Part shown: piece after piece, positions 27,472 through 35,469 of the stretch
Numbering within the stretch: the stretch's first letter is position 1
Layout: every line of letters begins with the position of its first letter
Source: Clostridiales bacterium
GTDB taxonomy: Bacteria; Bacillota; Clostridia; Christensenellales; Borkfalkiaceae
Length of the DNA stretch: 59,399 nucleotides
Assembly: GCA_015055545.1 (NCBI GenBank)
Contig: SVHY01000007.1
Location: 1 to 59,399 of the forward strand
Direction: 5' to 3'
Position numbers and translations under genes: made by a program
The notes under the pieces: model-generated
What the model saw: the letters and a program-made list of their open reading frames with translations, nothing else
Database searches by the model: none
Told to the model about the DNA's origin: nothing

Positions 27472-28572
27472 ATGAACATCAATATTGAATATCGCCACGA
27501 GAGTGGTTTTCAAAATTTTTTTTCAAAAATAGCACAAAAAAAAGTAGCACTCATGTACGATATCAACACAAAACCGTACGCTTTGGCGATGAAAACGGAT
27601 TTGCAAAGAGTTGGCGCGAATATTGTCGATATATTTTTTCCCGACGAGGAACTCGTGCCGACGGAAGATAAATGTACGTATGCCTACGAGCTTGCAAAAT
27701 CCGCTGATTATCTTTTAGCGGTGGGGAGTGGTACGCTTAACGATATGTCGAAATCCGTTTCCACACGTTTGGGGATTGATTGTGGGGTGTTGATTACCGC
27801 CGCAAGTATAGACGGGTATTGTTCTAAAGGTGCGGCGTTGATGCGAAAAGGCGTTAAAGTGACGGACGAAGTACATACGCCGACGGATGTTTTAATCGAT
27901 TTGGATATCGTTTGCAACGCGCCGCGGATTATGACGGCGGCAGGTTATGGGGATATTATAGGCAAATATACTTGTCTTTTGGATTGGCAGACGGCGCATT
28001 TTGTCACAGGCGAAGAAATTCACGAACAAGCGTATGCGTTAATGGAACAAGCGCGCGCAGAATGTGTGAATGCATTCGACGGCTTGGTTCAATACGAAAG
28101 TAGTGCCGTAGCAAAATTGACGAGAGCCTTGATAACGGCAGGGCTGTCTATGGCTATGTGTGGAAATTCGCGTCCTGCAAGCGGTAGTGAACATCATCAA
28201 TCGCATTATTTGGAAATGGATTTCGTACGCCGCGGTGAAAAAATACCTATGCACGGATTAAAAGTGGCTATCGGTACGCTCGTGTCTATGGAGTTATATC
28301 ATTATTTAAGTGATAATCGTATTGCGTTTCATGGGGCGGAATCTGTGTACAAACTTGTAAACGAATTGCCGAAGATAGAAACGTTAAAAGAAATGCTTAT
28401 AAAAATGGGCTGTCCTGTGCGGTATTCCGAGTTGGGAGTACGCAAGGAAACGATGGAAGAAATGATAGAAAAAGCGTACACCGTTCGCGACCGCTACACC
28501 GTTTTAACGCTCGTTCACGATTTAGGCTTGACGGAACAAGTCAAACCGTTGCTTCTGGAAAAATATTTTTAA
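27472..28572 (+). CDS. egsA: sn-glycerol-1-phosphate dehydrogenase (EgsA/AraM family)
   Basis: The enzyme reduces dihydroxyacetone phosphate to sn-glycerol-1-phosphate with NAD(P)H, the archaeal-type stereoisomer also made by a few bacteria. Seen are the dinucleotide-binding LAVGSGTLNDMSKSV, TAASIDGYCSKGA, the metal-binding Asp in AGYGDIIGKYTCLLDW and histidines in SGSEHHQSHYLEM and MHGLKVAIG. The 366 residues fit AraM. Neighbouring glycerol-phosphate genes agree. What the product is used for (lipid, polymer or glycerol release) cannot be read here. Confidence 0.88.
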   Translation: MNINIEYRHESGFQNFFSKIAQKKVALMYDINTKPYALAMKTDLQRVGANIVDIFFPDEELVPTEDKCTYAYELAKSADYLLAVGSGTLNDMSKSVSTRLGIDCGVLITAASIDGYCSKGAALMRKGVKVTDEVHTPTDVLIDLDIVCNAPRIMTAAGYGDIIGKYTCLLDWQTAHFVTGEEIHEQAYALMEQARAECVNAFDGLVQYESSAVAKLTRALITAGLSMAMCGNSRPASGSEHHQSHYLEMDFVRRGEKIPMHGLKVAIGTLVSMELYHYLSDNRIAFHGAESVYKLVNELPKIETLKEMLIKMGCPVRYSELGVRKETMEEMIEKAYTVRDRYTVLTLVHDLGLTEQVKPLLLEKYF

Positions 28573-28578
28573 GATACA

Positions 28579-28602
28579 AAAACGCCGCACGTGCGGCGTT
28601 TT
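28579..28602. terminator. Palindromic two-way terminator, copy 1
   Basis: A perfect 24-base palindrome with core CGCCGCACGTGCGGCG flanked by A and T runs lies between the convergent egsA and AraC-type genes. The same 24 bases recur at 32587-32610 on the other side of the glycyl radical cassette. Confidence 0.85.
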
Positions 28603-28606
28603 GCGT

Positions 28607-29407
28607 TTATTGCTTGGCTTTAAAAAGTGTTGCGTATCCGTTTGGCGTAATGCCTGTTGCTTTTTTGAACTCACGGCTGAAATACGCCGCGTCGTTAAAG
28701 CCCGTTATCATGGCGATTTCGGTTACGGAATATTCCGCGGATAATAGTAGTTCTTTGGCGTACTCTATTTTTAAATTGCGTATATATACGATAGGCGATA
28801 CGCCGAATAAGTTATGAAACAGCTTGCGTAAATAGGGTTCGCTGACGTTGCATAAACTTGCAAGCTGCGCGCTTGTAATTTGTTCGGTTGTGTGTCGCTC
28901 GTCAATAAACCGCAGAGCGGGTGCTAATACGTCGCGCGATTTTTGTATAGGGGCGTAATTGGCTAAGTCCGTTTTAATCGTTTTTAAAATTTTATAAAAA
29001 AGACTGAAACAGTCGTCGCGATAGGCGACGTCTTTTTTTCTCCAAGCGACGTTCATTTTAGAAAACGCGGCGTGCAGGGTTGTTTTAGCTTTGACTTGTA
29101 TCGTTTTTGGGGAAAAAGCTTCGTTGTTGTTTAATAGGAAGTTAACGGCGTATACGCCTGTGTTCACATTGGATTGTTCGTTGTCGAATTTTGCAGTGTA
29201 ATTTGCACCTTTGGGCAGATAAATCAGTTCGTCTGCATGACACACGAGTGTTTCGCCCGTTTCAAAATGGTAGGTGACGTCGCAACCTACGTTAAAAGCA
29301 AAGCCGTGGGTTGGTCTGTTTTTATGAAGAGGTCTGCCGCACCCGTAAGGAACGAATACGACGGACACGATTGTATTGAGGCTGATTTCGCTTTTAAAAA
29401 TATTCAT
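28607..29407 (-). CDS. AraC-family transcriptional regulator with cupin-like sensor
   Basis: A 266-residue regulator. The N-terminal half looks like an AraC-type cupin: a glycine and histidine-containing region (HGFAFNVGCDVTYHF) then LIYLPKGANY. The C-terminal half is a double helix-turn-helix: ITSAQLASLCNVSEPYLRKLF and SVTEIAMITGFNDAAYFSREFKKATGITP. It is divergent from the glycyl radical enzyme across 115 bases and most likely activates it in response to its substrate. On the minus strand a TATAAT-like element lies about 20 bases upstream of its start. Confidence 0.92.
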   Translation of the reverse strand: MNIFKSEISLNTIVSVVFVPYGCGRPLHKNRPTHGFAFNVGCDVTYHFETGETLVCHADELIYLPKGANYTAKFDNEQSNVNTGVYAVNFLLNNNEAFSPKTIQVKAKTTLHAAFSKMNVAWRKKDVAYRDDCFSLFYKILKTIKTDLANYAPIQKSRDVLAPALRFIDERHTTEQITSAQLASLCNVSEPYLRKLFHNLFGVSPIVYIRNLKIEYAKELLLSAEYSVTEIAMITGFNDAAYFSREFKKATGITPNGYATLFKAKQ

Positions 29408-29460
29408 ATACGTATTATAATATTTTGTTTCGAATAAGTCAAATAATATTGAATTGTTAT

Positions 29461-29488
29461 TGTAAAATAAAACAAAAAATTTATAATA
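29461..29488 (+). promoter_or_regulatory. Probable promoter of the glycyl radical enzyme operon
   Basis: TTGTAA (29461-29466), 16-bp spacer and TATAAT (29483-29488), 35 bases before the start. The weak -35 in a very AT-rich divergent region fits a promoter that needs the AraC protein. Confidence 0.5.
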
Positions 29489-29522
29489 TAATTACAGTCA
29501 TTTGTAAATAAGGGAGTAAAGT

Positions 29523-31679
29523 ATGGATTTTGAAGCGAAAAAGGATTTTTTACAAGCAGAATATACCAATCCTGCATGGATTTTAGAAAGCGGCGTTGCC
29601 GTGGAGGAACTTGAAAAATACGTGAATGAATTAGAAAATACGGCTTTATCCAAAGCGATTATAAAAGCAAAAACGTTTTCGTTTATTGCAAATAACGCGC
29701 GTATTGCGATTGATAAAGACGATATGTTTCAAGATAAGGTTTTAACCGATGGGCTTATGCGCCACCAAAAACAGAGATGGTCGGCTGAAGCGAAAAATCG
29801 GTATTTATCGAAAGAGTTGTCGGATATATCGAAGGCTTGGTCGTGTGGGGCATATAAAAGTCACGAGGATTTCGGGCATATTTCGCCTAATTCCAAAGCC
29901 TTGTTAAGCCTTGGTTTTGCAGGACTTTTAGACCGTATCTACGAAGCGGCAAGCCGTGAAAAATTAACGGACAAACAAAAGGAATTTTATGAATCTTGTG
30001 AAATCGTTTTAAAGGCGTTTATTGCGCTTGCGAAACGGTTTGCCGAAGGGGTAAAACCGTACAATGCAGACAACGCCGTTGCTCTTGAAAATATTGCAAA
30101 CGGAAAACCGAGTAATATCTATGAGGCAATGCAAACGTTGGTTTTATATTTCTTTGCGCATGAATATATAACGGGCGCAAGAGTGCGTACGCTTGGTCGG
30201 TTGGATGTTTTATTATATCCGTATTTCGTCGATGATATCAAGAGCGGTAGATACACGAAAGCGGAAATTAAAAACATGTTAAAATTTTTCCTGTATAAAT
30301 TTTGGCTTGCAAAAGTGCCGTACGATTTGCCGTTTTGCTTGGGCGGTGGCGATGAAGACGACAAGGAAGTAACGAACGAGCTTTCTTATTTGATAGTGGA
30401 AACGTATAACGAATTGAATATTTACAGTCCGAAAATCCATATTCGCGTATCTGATAAAACTCCAAAAGATTTTATTAAACTGGTATTAGATTGTATTCGT
30501 CGTGGGAATTCCAGCTTCGTATTCGTTAACGATTACGTTGGGGTAGAGAGTTTACGTCGCGTAGGGATAGAAGAACGTGATGCAAAAAATTTCGTGCCGA
30601 TCGGTTGTTATGAACCCGCGGTGTGGGGTGTGGAAATCGGTTGTACGGGAAACGGCGGCGTGAATTTGGCAAAAGCGATAGAATTTGTATTTACGAACGG
30701 CGTGGATTTACGAACGGGTGAAAAAATCGGTTTGGCAACAGGTGAAATCAATGATTATCCGCAGTTTGTACGTGCGGTAAAAGAACAAATCGCGTATATG
30801 ATTAAAAATGCGTTAAGCTACGTTGTGCAGGTGGAAAAATATTACGGGGAAATGTATCCTGATGCGATTTTGTCCTGTCAATACGACGAAAGTGTGAAAC
30901 GTGGCGTAGACGTATACGAAGGCGGTGCAAAATATAACAATAGCTCAATGTATCTTTATTGCATTGCAAGCGTGGTGGATAGCGTTTGCGCGGTGAAAGA
31001 GCTTGTGTTTGAAAGCAAAAAATATACGTTTGCCGAGCTTGGTGAAATTTTGAAAAAGAATTGGGAGGGTTACGAACAAGACAGGCTTGCCGCTTTGCGA
31101 TTAACGCATAAATACGGCAATAACGATCCGATTGCCGACGCAATCGCCGTGGAAATGTCGGATTTTTGCGCAAAGCTTGTCAACAACCAACCGAACGGTC
31201 GCGGCGGTGTGTTTAAAGCGGCGTTGTTTTCCATAGACGAGTGTTTCAAAGTAGGCGCGCGTACGATGGCTACGCCAGACGGCAGAAAGTCAGGGGATAT
31301 CCTTTCCAAAAATCTTTGTGCTACGGTTGCTATGGATAAAAAGGGCGTGACGGGTTTGATTAACTCGGTCACGAAGATGGACTTGGCGGATTTTGCTACG
31401 GGTTCGGTTTTGGATATCGTATTGCACCCGTCGGCGGTACGGGGGGAAGACGGTTTGGAAGCGTTTTACGGGATATTAAAAACGTATTTTTTAAAAGGCG
31501 GTTTTGCTATGCACGGTAACGTGTTTAATGCGGCAGATTTGCGTGAGGCGCAGAAAAACCCCGAGAAATACGCAAATTTGCAAGTTCGCGTATGTGGATG
31601 GAATGCGTATTTCGTCAATTTGAGTAAAACGGAGCAAGACGCGTTTATCGCACAAGCAGAAACAAATTACGGAGCTTGA
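29523..31679 (+). CDS. Glycyl radical enzyme of the pyruvate formate-lyase family, substrate unknown
   Basis: A 718-residue glycyl radical enzyme. The thiyl-radical loop is VPIGCYEP with Cys362 and, two residues on, Glu364. The radical-bearing glycine is Gly692 in RVCGWNAYF. True pyruvate formate-lyase has two adjacent cysteines in this loop. The Gly-Cys-x-Glu form instead resembles the eliminases (glycerol, propanediol, choline and hydroxyproline enzymes), where the Glu acts as a base. The RVCGWN form differs from the RVAGYS/RVSGYS of those characterised enzymes, so I cannot assign a substrate. The activase starts four bases after the stop. GGGAG precedes the ATG. Confidence 0.9.
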   Translation: MDFEAKKDFLQAEYTNPAWILESGVAVEELEKYVNELENTALSKAIIKAKTFSFIANNARIAIDKDDMFQDKVLTDGLMRHQKQRWSAEAKNRYLSKELSDISKAWSCGAYKSHEDFGHISPNSKALLSLGFAGLLDRIYEAASREKLTDKQKEFYESCEIVLKAFIALAKRFAEGVKPYNADNAVALENIANGKPSNIYEAMQTLVLYFFAHEYITGARVRTLGRLDVLLYPYFVDDIKSGRYTKAEIKNMLKFFLYKFWLAKVPYDLPFCLGGGDEDDKEVTNELSYLIVETYNELNIYSPKIHIRVSDKTPKDFIKLVLDCIRRGNSSFVFVNDYVGVESLRRVGIEERDAKNFVPIGCYEPAVWGVEIGCTGNGGVNLAKAIEFVFTNGVDLRTGEKIGLATGEINDYPQFVRAVKEQIAYMIKNALSYVVQVEKYYGEMYPDAILSCQYDESVKRGVDVYEGGAKYNNSSMYLYCIASVVDSVCAVKELVFESKKYTFAELGEILKKNWEGYEQDRLAALRLTHKYGNNDPIADAIAVEMSDFCAKLVNNQPNGRGGVFKAALFSIDECFKVGARTMATPDGRKSGDILSKNLCATVAMDKKGVTGLINSVTKMDLADFATGSVLDIVLHPSAVRGEDGLEAFYGILKTYFLKGGFAMHGNVFNAADLREAQKNPEKYANLQVRVCGWNAYFVNLSKTEQDAFIAQAETNYGA

Positions 31680-31683
31680 TAAA

Positions 31684-32571
31684 ATGGAAAAAGGAAAGAT
31701 ATTTGAAATCAAACGTTTTTCGGTGCATGACGGCGACGGGATTCGTACGACGGTGTTTTTTAAGGGCTGTTCGCTTAAATGCGCATGGTGCCATAACCCC
31801 GAAAGCTTTACGTTTTCTTCTGAGCTTGCGTTTTTTCAAGAAAAATGCGCGCATTGTGGGACTTGCGTAGCCGTTTGTCCGCAAAATGCGCACACTATAC
31901 AGGATGGTAAACACGTGTTTTCCCGTGAAAAATGTACGGCGTGCGGTGCATGCATAAGCGTATGTCCAAACGCTGCTTTGCAGCTTTTTGGCAAAGAAGT
32001 AACCGTGGACGAGCTTTTAAGTGAACTTCTGGAAGATAAGGCGTTTTACGATACGACGAACGGCGGGGTTACGTTATCGGGCGGAGAGTGCTTATTGCAA
32101 GCGGATTTTTGTGCGGAGCTTTTAAAACGCTTAAAAGAAAACGGCGTGCATACCGCCGTGGATACTTGCGGATTTGTGCCGCGAACAGAGATAGACAAAA
32201 TTTTACCGTATACGGACGTATTCTTATACGATATGAAAGCGTATGACGAAAACGTACATATACGTTGTACGGGGAAATCCAACGCTGTGATTTTGGATAA
32301 TTTACGATACATATCAAAACGAGGCGTAGCAATCGAAATAAGAATCCCGTTCGTGCCTACCTATAACGATAAAGAAATAGAGTCGATAGGGAATTTTTTA
32401 AGAGAAGTCGAGGGAATACGAAAAGTGAAAGTGTTGCCCTATCATAATTTAGCGGCATCGAAATATACGGCGCTGGGGAAACGGAATGATTTACCGCAAA
32501 CGATACCGACGGAAACACAATTAGAATATGCGAGAAATGTTTTACGTGCATATGGTTTAACGGTGGAATAA
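31684..32571 (+). CDS. Glycyl radical enzyme activating enzyme (radical SAM, two extra Fe-S sites)
   Basis: This radical SAM activase installs the glycyl radical on the preceding enzyme. The SAM-cluster motif is GCSLKCAWCHNPE (Cys29, Cys33, Cys36). A ferredoxin insert follows with two four-cysteine motifs: CAHCGTCVAVC (55-65) and CTACGACISVC (84-94). Such inserts are usual in activases of glycyl radical eliminases and absent from the short pyruvate formate-lyase activase, which agrees with the eliminase-like active site of its partner. LSGGECLLQ is the SAM-binding GGE motif. 295 residues. Confidence 0.94.
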   Translation: MEKGKIFEIKRFSVHDGDGIRTTVFFKGCSLKCAWCHNPESFTFSSELAFFQEKCAHCGTCVAVCPQNAHTIQDGKHVFSREKCTACGACISVCPNAALQLFGKEVTVDELLSELLEDKAFYDTTNGGVTLSGGECLLQADFCAELLKRLKENGVHTAVDTCGFVPRTEIDKILPYTDVFLYDMKAYDENVHIRCTGKSNAVILDNLRYISKRGVAIEIRIPFVPTYNDKEIESIGNFLREVEGIRKVKVLPYHNLAASKYTALGKRNDLPQTIPTETQLEYARNVLRAYGLTVE

Positions 32572-32584
32572 TGTCAGCATAGCT

Positions 32585-32612
32585 AAAAAACGCCGCACGT
32601 GCGGCGTTTTTT
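32585..32612 (+). terminator. Palindromic terminator, copy 2
   Basis: A perfect 28-base palindrome with core CGCCGCACGTGCGGCG and six A / six T flanks lies after the activase. Its central 24 bases are identical to the element at 28579-28602. Confidence 0.88.
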
Positions 32613-32653
32613 GATATTTTGAAAAATTCCTTTGTTTTTCGGGTGAAAAAGAT

Positions 32654-32682
32654 TTGACAAATGCTTTTTTTTGTTATATAAT
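32654..32682 (+). promoter_or_regulatory. Consensus promoter of tRNA-Trp
   Basis: TTGACA (32654-32659), 17-bp spacer and TATAAT (32677-32682), both exact consensus, 13 bases before the tRNA. Confidence 0.9.
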
Positions 32683-32695
32683 AGCTACGTTGTAT

Positions 32696-32769
32696 AGGGG
32701 TTTGGTATAGAGGTTGTGCCTTGGTCTCCAAAACCAAAGAGATGAGTTCAAGTCTTATAGCCCCTGCCA
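32696..32769 (+). tRNA. tRNA-Trp (anticodon CCA), CCA end encoded
   Basis: The 74 bases fold into a full cloverleaf. The acceptor AGGGGTT pairs with AGCCCCT. The D stem GTAT pairs with GTGC using wobbles. The anticodon stem TTGGT pairs with ACCAA around the loop CTCCAAA (anticodon CCA). The variable loop is AGAG. The T stem ATGAG pairs with CTTAT around TTCAAGT. The discriminator is G and the 3' CCA is encoded. It is a single tRNA unit with its own promoter and terminator. Confidence 0.95.
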
Positions 32770-32770
32770 A

Positions 32771-32810
32771 AAAATCGACAAGTTTCTATGGAAGCTTGTC
32801 GATTTTTTTT
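32771..32810 (+). terminator. Intrinsic terminator of tRNA-Trp
   Basis: AATCGACAAG (32773-32782) pairs with CTTGTCGATT (32795-32804), followed by six more T residues. The next 250 bases up to purC are AT-rich; I see no gene or riboswitch there. Confidence 0.85.
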
Positions 32811-33059
32811 ATCCTACTCGCAGGCTTGGTGTGTAGTCATGCGAAAGCGAAGTCTTAAAGCGCGAAGTGTTTATAGATTTAATCTTTATTCAAATTGAAG
32901 ACTGTATCAAAAAAAATTAAAAAAATCAAAAAAAATTTTTAAAATATGCCTTTCATATTATTGTAAAATTTAAATAAATTTGTTATAATATTTTTGCAAT
33001 TTGGCGTGAAATGCGACCAAATGCCCGAAAATTGTATTCTATTTAAAGAGGTTTATAAT

Positions 33060-33743
33060 ATGGAAAAAATCTACACAGGTAAAACGAAAGACGTTTACAA
33101 ACTTGAAAACGGCAACGTATTGTTGAAGTTTAAAGACGATTGCACGGGCAAAGACGGCGTGTTTGATCCGGGCGAAAACACGGTCGGTTTGACGATTGAA
33201 GGTATCGGCAAGGCGAATTTGAAATCGTCCATATACTATTTCGAGCTTTTGAAAAAAGCTGGTATCAAAACGCATTACGTTTCTGCGGATTTGGAAAACG
33301 CAACGATGGAAGTTCTTCCCGCAACGGTATTTGGACACGGTTTGGAAGTTATTTGCCGTTTGGTTGCAACGGGCAGCTTTATCAGAAGATACGGTGAATA
33401 TATTGAAAACGGTACGCCGCTTGCAGGTGGATATGTAGAATGTACCTTTAAAAACGACGAAAAGGGCGATCCGCTCGTTACGGCGGAAGGACTTGCGGCT
33501 CTTGGCGTTATGAGTATGGATATGTTCAATTCCATGAAAGAGCAAACGCTGAAAATCACGAAAGTGGTTGCCGACGATTTGAAGTCTATCGGTCTTGACC
33601 TTTGGGATATTAAGTTTGAATTCGGTTACAACAACGGCGAGGTTATCCTTATCGATGAAATCGCTTCGGGTAATATGCGTGTGTATAAAGACGGCAAAAT
33701 CGTTGAACCGGTAGAATTGACCAAGCTTATCAATAACAGATAA
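33060..33743 (+). CDS. purC: SAICAR synthetase PurC
   Basis: PurC joins aspartate to CAIR with ATP in purine synthesis. The protein begins [25 protein letters not shown], the family's nucleotide-binding start, and has [18 protein letters not shown] and [17 protein letters not shown] near the end. ATG at 33060 is chosen: AAAGAGG lies upstream, and an earlier in-frame ATG at 32994 would add 22 residues with no family match. It stands alone, away from other purine genes. 227 residues. Confidence 0.95.
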   Translation: MEKIYTGKTKDVYKLENGNVLLKFKDDCTGKDGVFDPGENTVGLTIEGIGKANLKSSIYYFELLKKAGIKTHYVSADLENATMEVLPATVFGHGLEVICRLVATGSFIRRYGEYIENGTPLAGGYVECTFKNDEKGDPLVTAEGLAALGVMSMDMFNSMKEQTLKITKVVADDLKSIGLDLWDIKFEFGYNNGEVILIDEIASGNMRVYKDGKIVEPVELTKLINNR

Positions 33744-33756
33744 AAGCGCGAAAAAT

Positions 33757-33790
33757 AAAGCACCGTTCTTGTGAAAAGAGCGGTGCTTTT
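33757..33790. terminator. Two-way terminator between purC and the SulP gene
   Basis: A 14-bp stem with AAAGCACCG (33757-33765) pairing with CGGTGCTTT (33781-33789), loop GTGAA, and A/T-rich arms serve two convergent genes. Confidence 0.88.
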
Positions 33791-33802
33791 ATCGTATGCG
33801 TT

Positions 33803-35344
33803 TTACAATACGTTGCCGAATTTTTCAAGACGTTTTGCAACGTTTTCGTTGTAGTTGATTAAGTTTACGGTTTTTCCTTGCGCGTTGGCTTTACGGTTGG
33901 TTGTAAGCAGTTTTTCAAGCGCCGTTTCGTCGATACGCTCAATACCGCTCATATCGATTGTCATCTCGTCCGCGGCTTCGAGTTCTTTGTTCATACAATC
34001 GGTGAGTTTGTTTGCGTTGACGAAGAACAAAGTCCCGTCTACTTTGATAAGGTTTGATTGTTCGTCTTTGCTGATTTTTAAACCCGTTTTGAAATTCTTC
34101 GCGTTTGCGATAAAGGTAACGGCAACGCCGCCGAGAACGCCGTACGTCAAGTCGAATACAACGGTTAAAATGCAGGTAACGGACAAAATAATCGTATCGC
34201 GCACACCGAATCTCGTAAGTTTGATAAACAGCGGGAAACGGCTCATGTTAATCGCGACGGAAATCAAGATCGCAGAGAATACGGCAAGGGGAATGTATTT
34301 AACGACGTTCATGAGCGCAAAATACATAATCAATACGAACAGGGCGTGGAACATACCCGCAAGCGGGCTTTTCGCGCCGTTTTCAATTGCCGCGGCGGTT
34401 CTTGCGATTGCCCCCGTAGCGGGCAAGCCGCCAAGCAAGGACGAGCAAATATTCGCCGCGCCTTGACCGATAAGTTCTTGGTTTGCGTTAAAGGGCGCGC
34501 CCGTCATACCCGAAGCTACGGTTGCCGAAAGCAAGCTTTCAATTGCGCACAAAAACGCGATAACAATAGCGGGTACAATCAATGCGGAAAATTTCACGTT
34601 GGCAATTCCGCCGAAGTCGATAGGGAAGAAACCTGCTTCAATTTCGCCGTATTTAGAACCGATTGTGGCGACGTTTGTCCCCGCAACGTTATTTAAAAGC
34701 AACGCCGCCCCCGTGCAAACGATGAGCGCAACGAACGCCGACGGGATTTTCTTGCTAATTTTAGGTAAGAATATAACGCACAATAATCCAATTGCGCCTA
34801 CGCCGAACGTAGCGAGATCGAAACTCGCAATATTTTTAATATAGGAAACGACCTTTTCAATAGCGTCGACGCCGCCGGCGTTTAAGCCGCAAAGGTCTTT
34901 GATTTGCCCGATAAGTAGGGTAATACCGATACCCGTTGTAAAACCGATAGTAATGGGATAGGGGAAAAATTTCATGACGTTCCCTGCTCGGGAAATACCC
35001 ATTAAAATCAGTAAAACGCCAGCCATTATTCCCGCTAAAGCAAGCCCTAAAACACCGATTTCAGGGTTTGCCAGATAACCGAACAGAATAACGACGAACG
35101 CCGCGGTAGGACCACCGATTTGGTGTTTACTGCCGCCCAATGCGGAAATGAAGAACCCTGCGACGATAGCGGTGATAACGCCGAATTGAATACCGCGCGA
35201 AGAAACGTCCGCGGGAACGGATTGCAATCCGAGCGCGATTGATAGAGGAAGCGCGATAATGGCAACCATGAGCCCTGCCATCAAATCGTGCAACAAATCG
35301 CTTTTTTTGTAGCCTTTCAACGAATCGAATAATTGTGGTTTCAT
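33803..35344 (-). CDS. SulP-family inorganic anion transporter with STAS domain
   Basis: A 513-residue secondary transporter for an anion such as sulphate or bicarbonate. It starts KPQLFDSLKGYKKSDLLHDLMAGLMVAIIALPLSIALGL, the family N-terminus (two short cytoplasmic helices then helix 1). About 11-14 membrane segments follow. The C-terminal 90 residues form a STAS domain with DEMTIDMSGIERIDETALEKL, where the serine site of anti-sigma-like proteins can be seen. The frame is open from 35497, but AAAGGAGT eight bases before the ATG at 35344 fixes the start. Anion specificity is not readable. Confidence 0.93.
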   Translation of the reverse strand: MKPQLFDSLKGYKKSDLLHDLMAGLMVAIIALPLSIALGLQSVPADVSSRGIQFGVITAIVAGFFISALGGSKHQIGGPTAAFVVILFGYLANPEIGVLGLALAGIMAGVLLILMGISRAGNVMKFFPYPITIGFTTGIGITLLIGQIKDLCGLNAGGVDAIEKVVSYIKNIASFDLATFGVGAIGLLCVIFLPKISKKIPSAFVALIVCTGAALLLNNVAGTNVATIGSKYGEIEAGFFPIDFGGIANVKFSALIVPAIVIAFLCAIESLLSATVASGMTGAPFNANQELIGQGAANICSSLLGGLPATGAIARTAAAIENGAKSPLAGMFHALFVLIMYFALMNVVKYIPLAVFSAILISVAINMSRFPLFIKLTRFGVRDTIILSVTCILTVVFDLTYGVLGGVAVTFIANAKNFKTGLKISKDEQSNLIKVDGTLFFVNANKLTDCMNKELEAADEMTIDMSGIERIDETALEKLLTTNRKANAQGKTVNLINYNENVAKRLEKFGNVL

Positions 35345-35372
35345 ATGTACTCCTTTATTTCTATACCGCAAA

Positions 35373-35401
35373 ATTATAGCACAAAAAACGCGGCTTTGCA
35401 A
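35373..35401 (-). promoter_or_regulatory. Promoter of the SulP gene
   Basis: On the minus strand TTGCAA (35396-35401), 17-bp spacer and TATAAT (35373-35378), about 30 bases before the start codon. Confidence 0.65.
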
Positions 35402-35469
35402 TCGTTTGAACGCGTGTTTTCGTATAAATTTCGACGAATTATGCAAACTGAATAACGGGGAAAAGAAAT

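Noticed and set aside
32654-32769. tRNA-Trp as an integration site for the glycyl radical cassette
   Set aside because: No repeat of the tRNA 3' end and no integrase were found on the far side of the cassette; only the palindromic terminators are shared.
32811-33059. Riboswitch or PurR site upstream of purC
   Set aside because: A CCCGAAAATTG stretch resembles half a PurBox, but there is no second half, and no conserved purine, ZTP or PRPP riboswitch core was found.
33855-34466. Plus-strand open frame opposite the SulP transporter
   Set aside because: It is the mirror of membrane helices of the transporter and matches no family I know.
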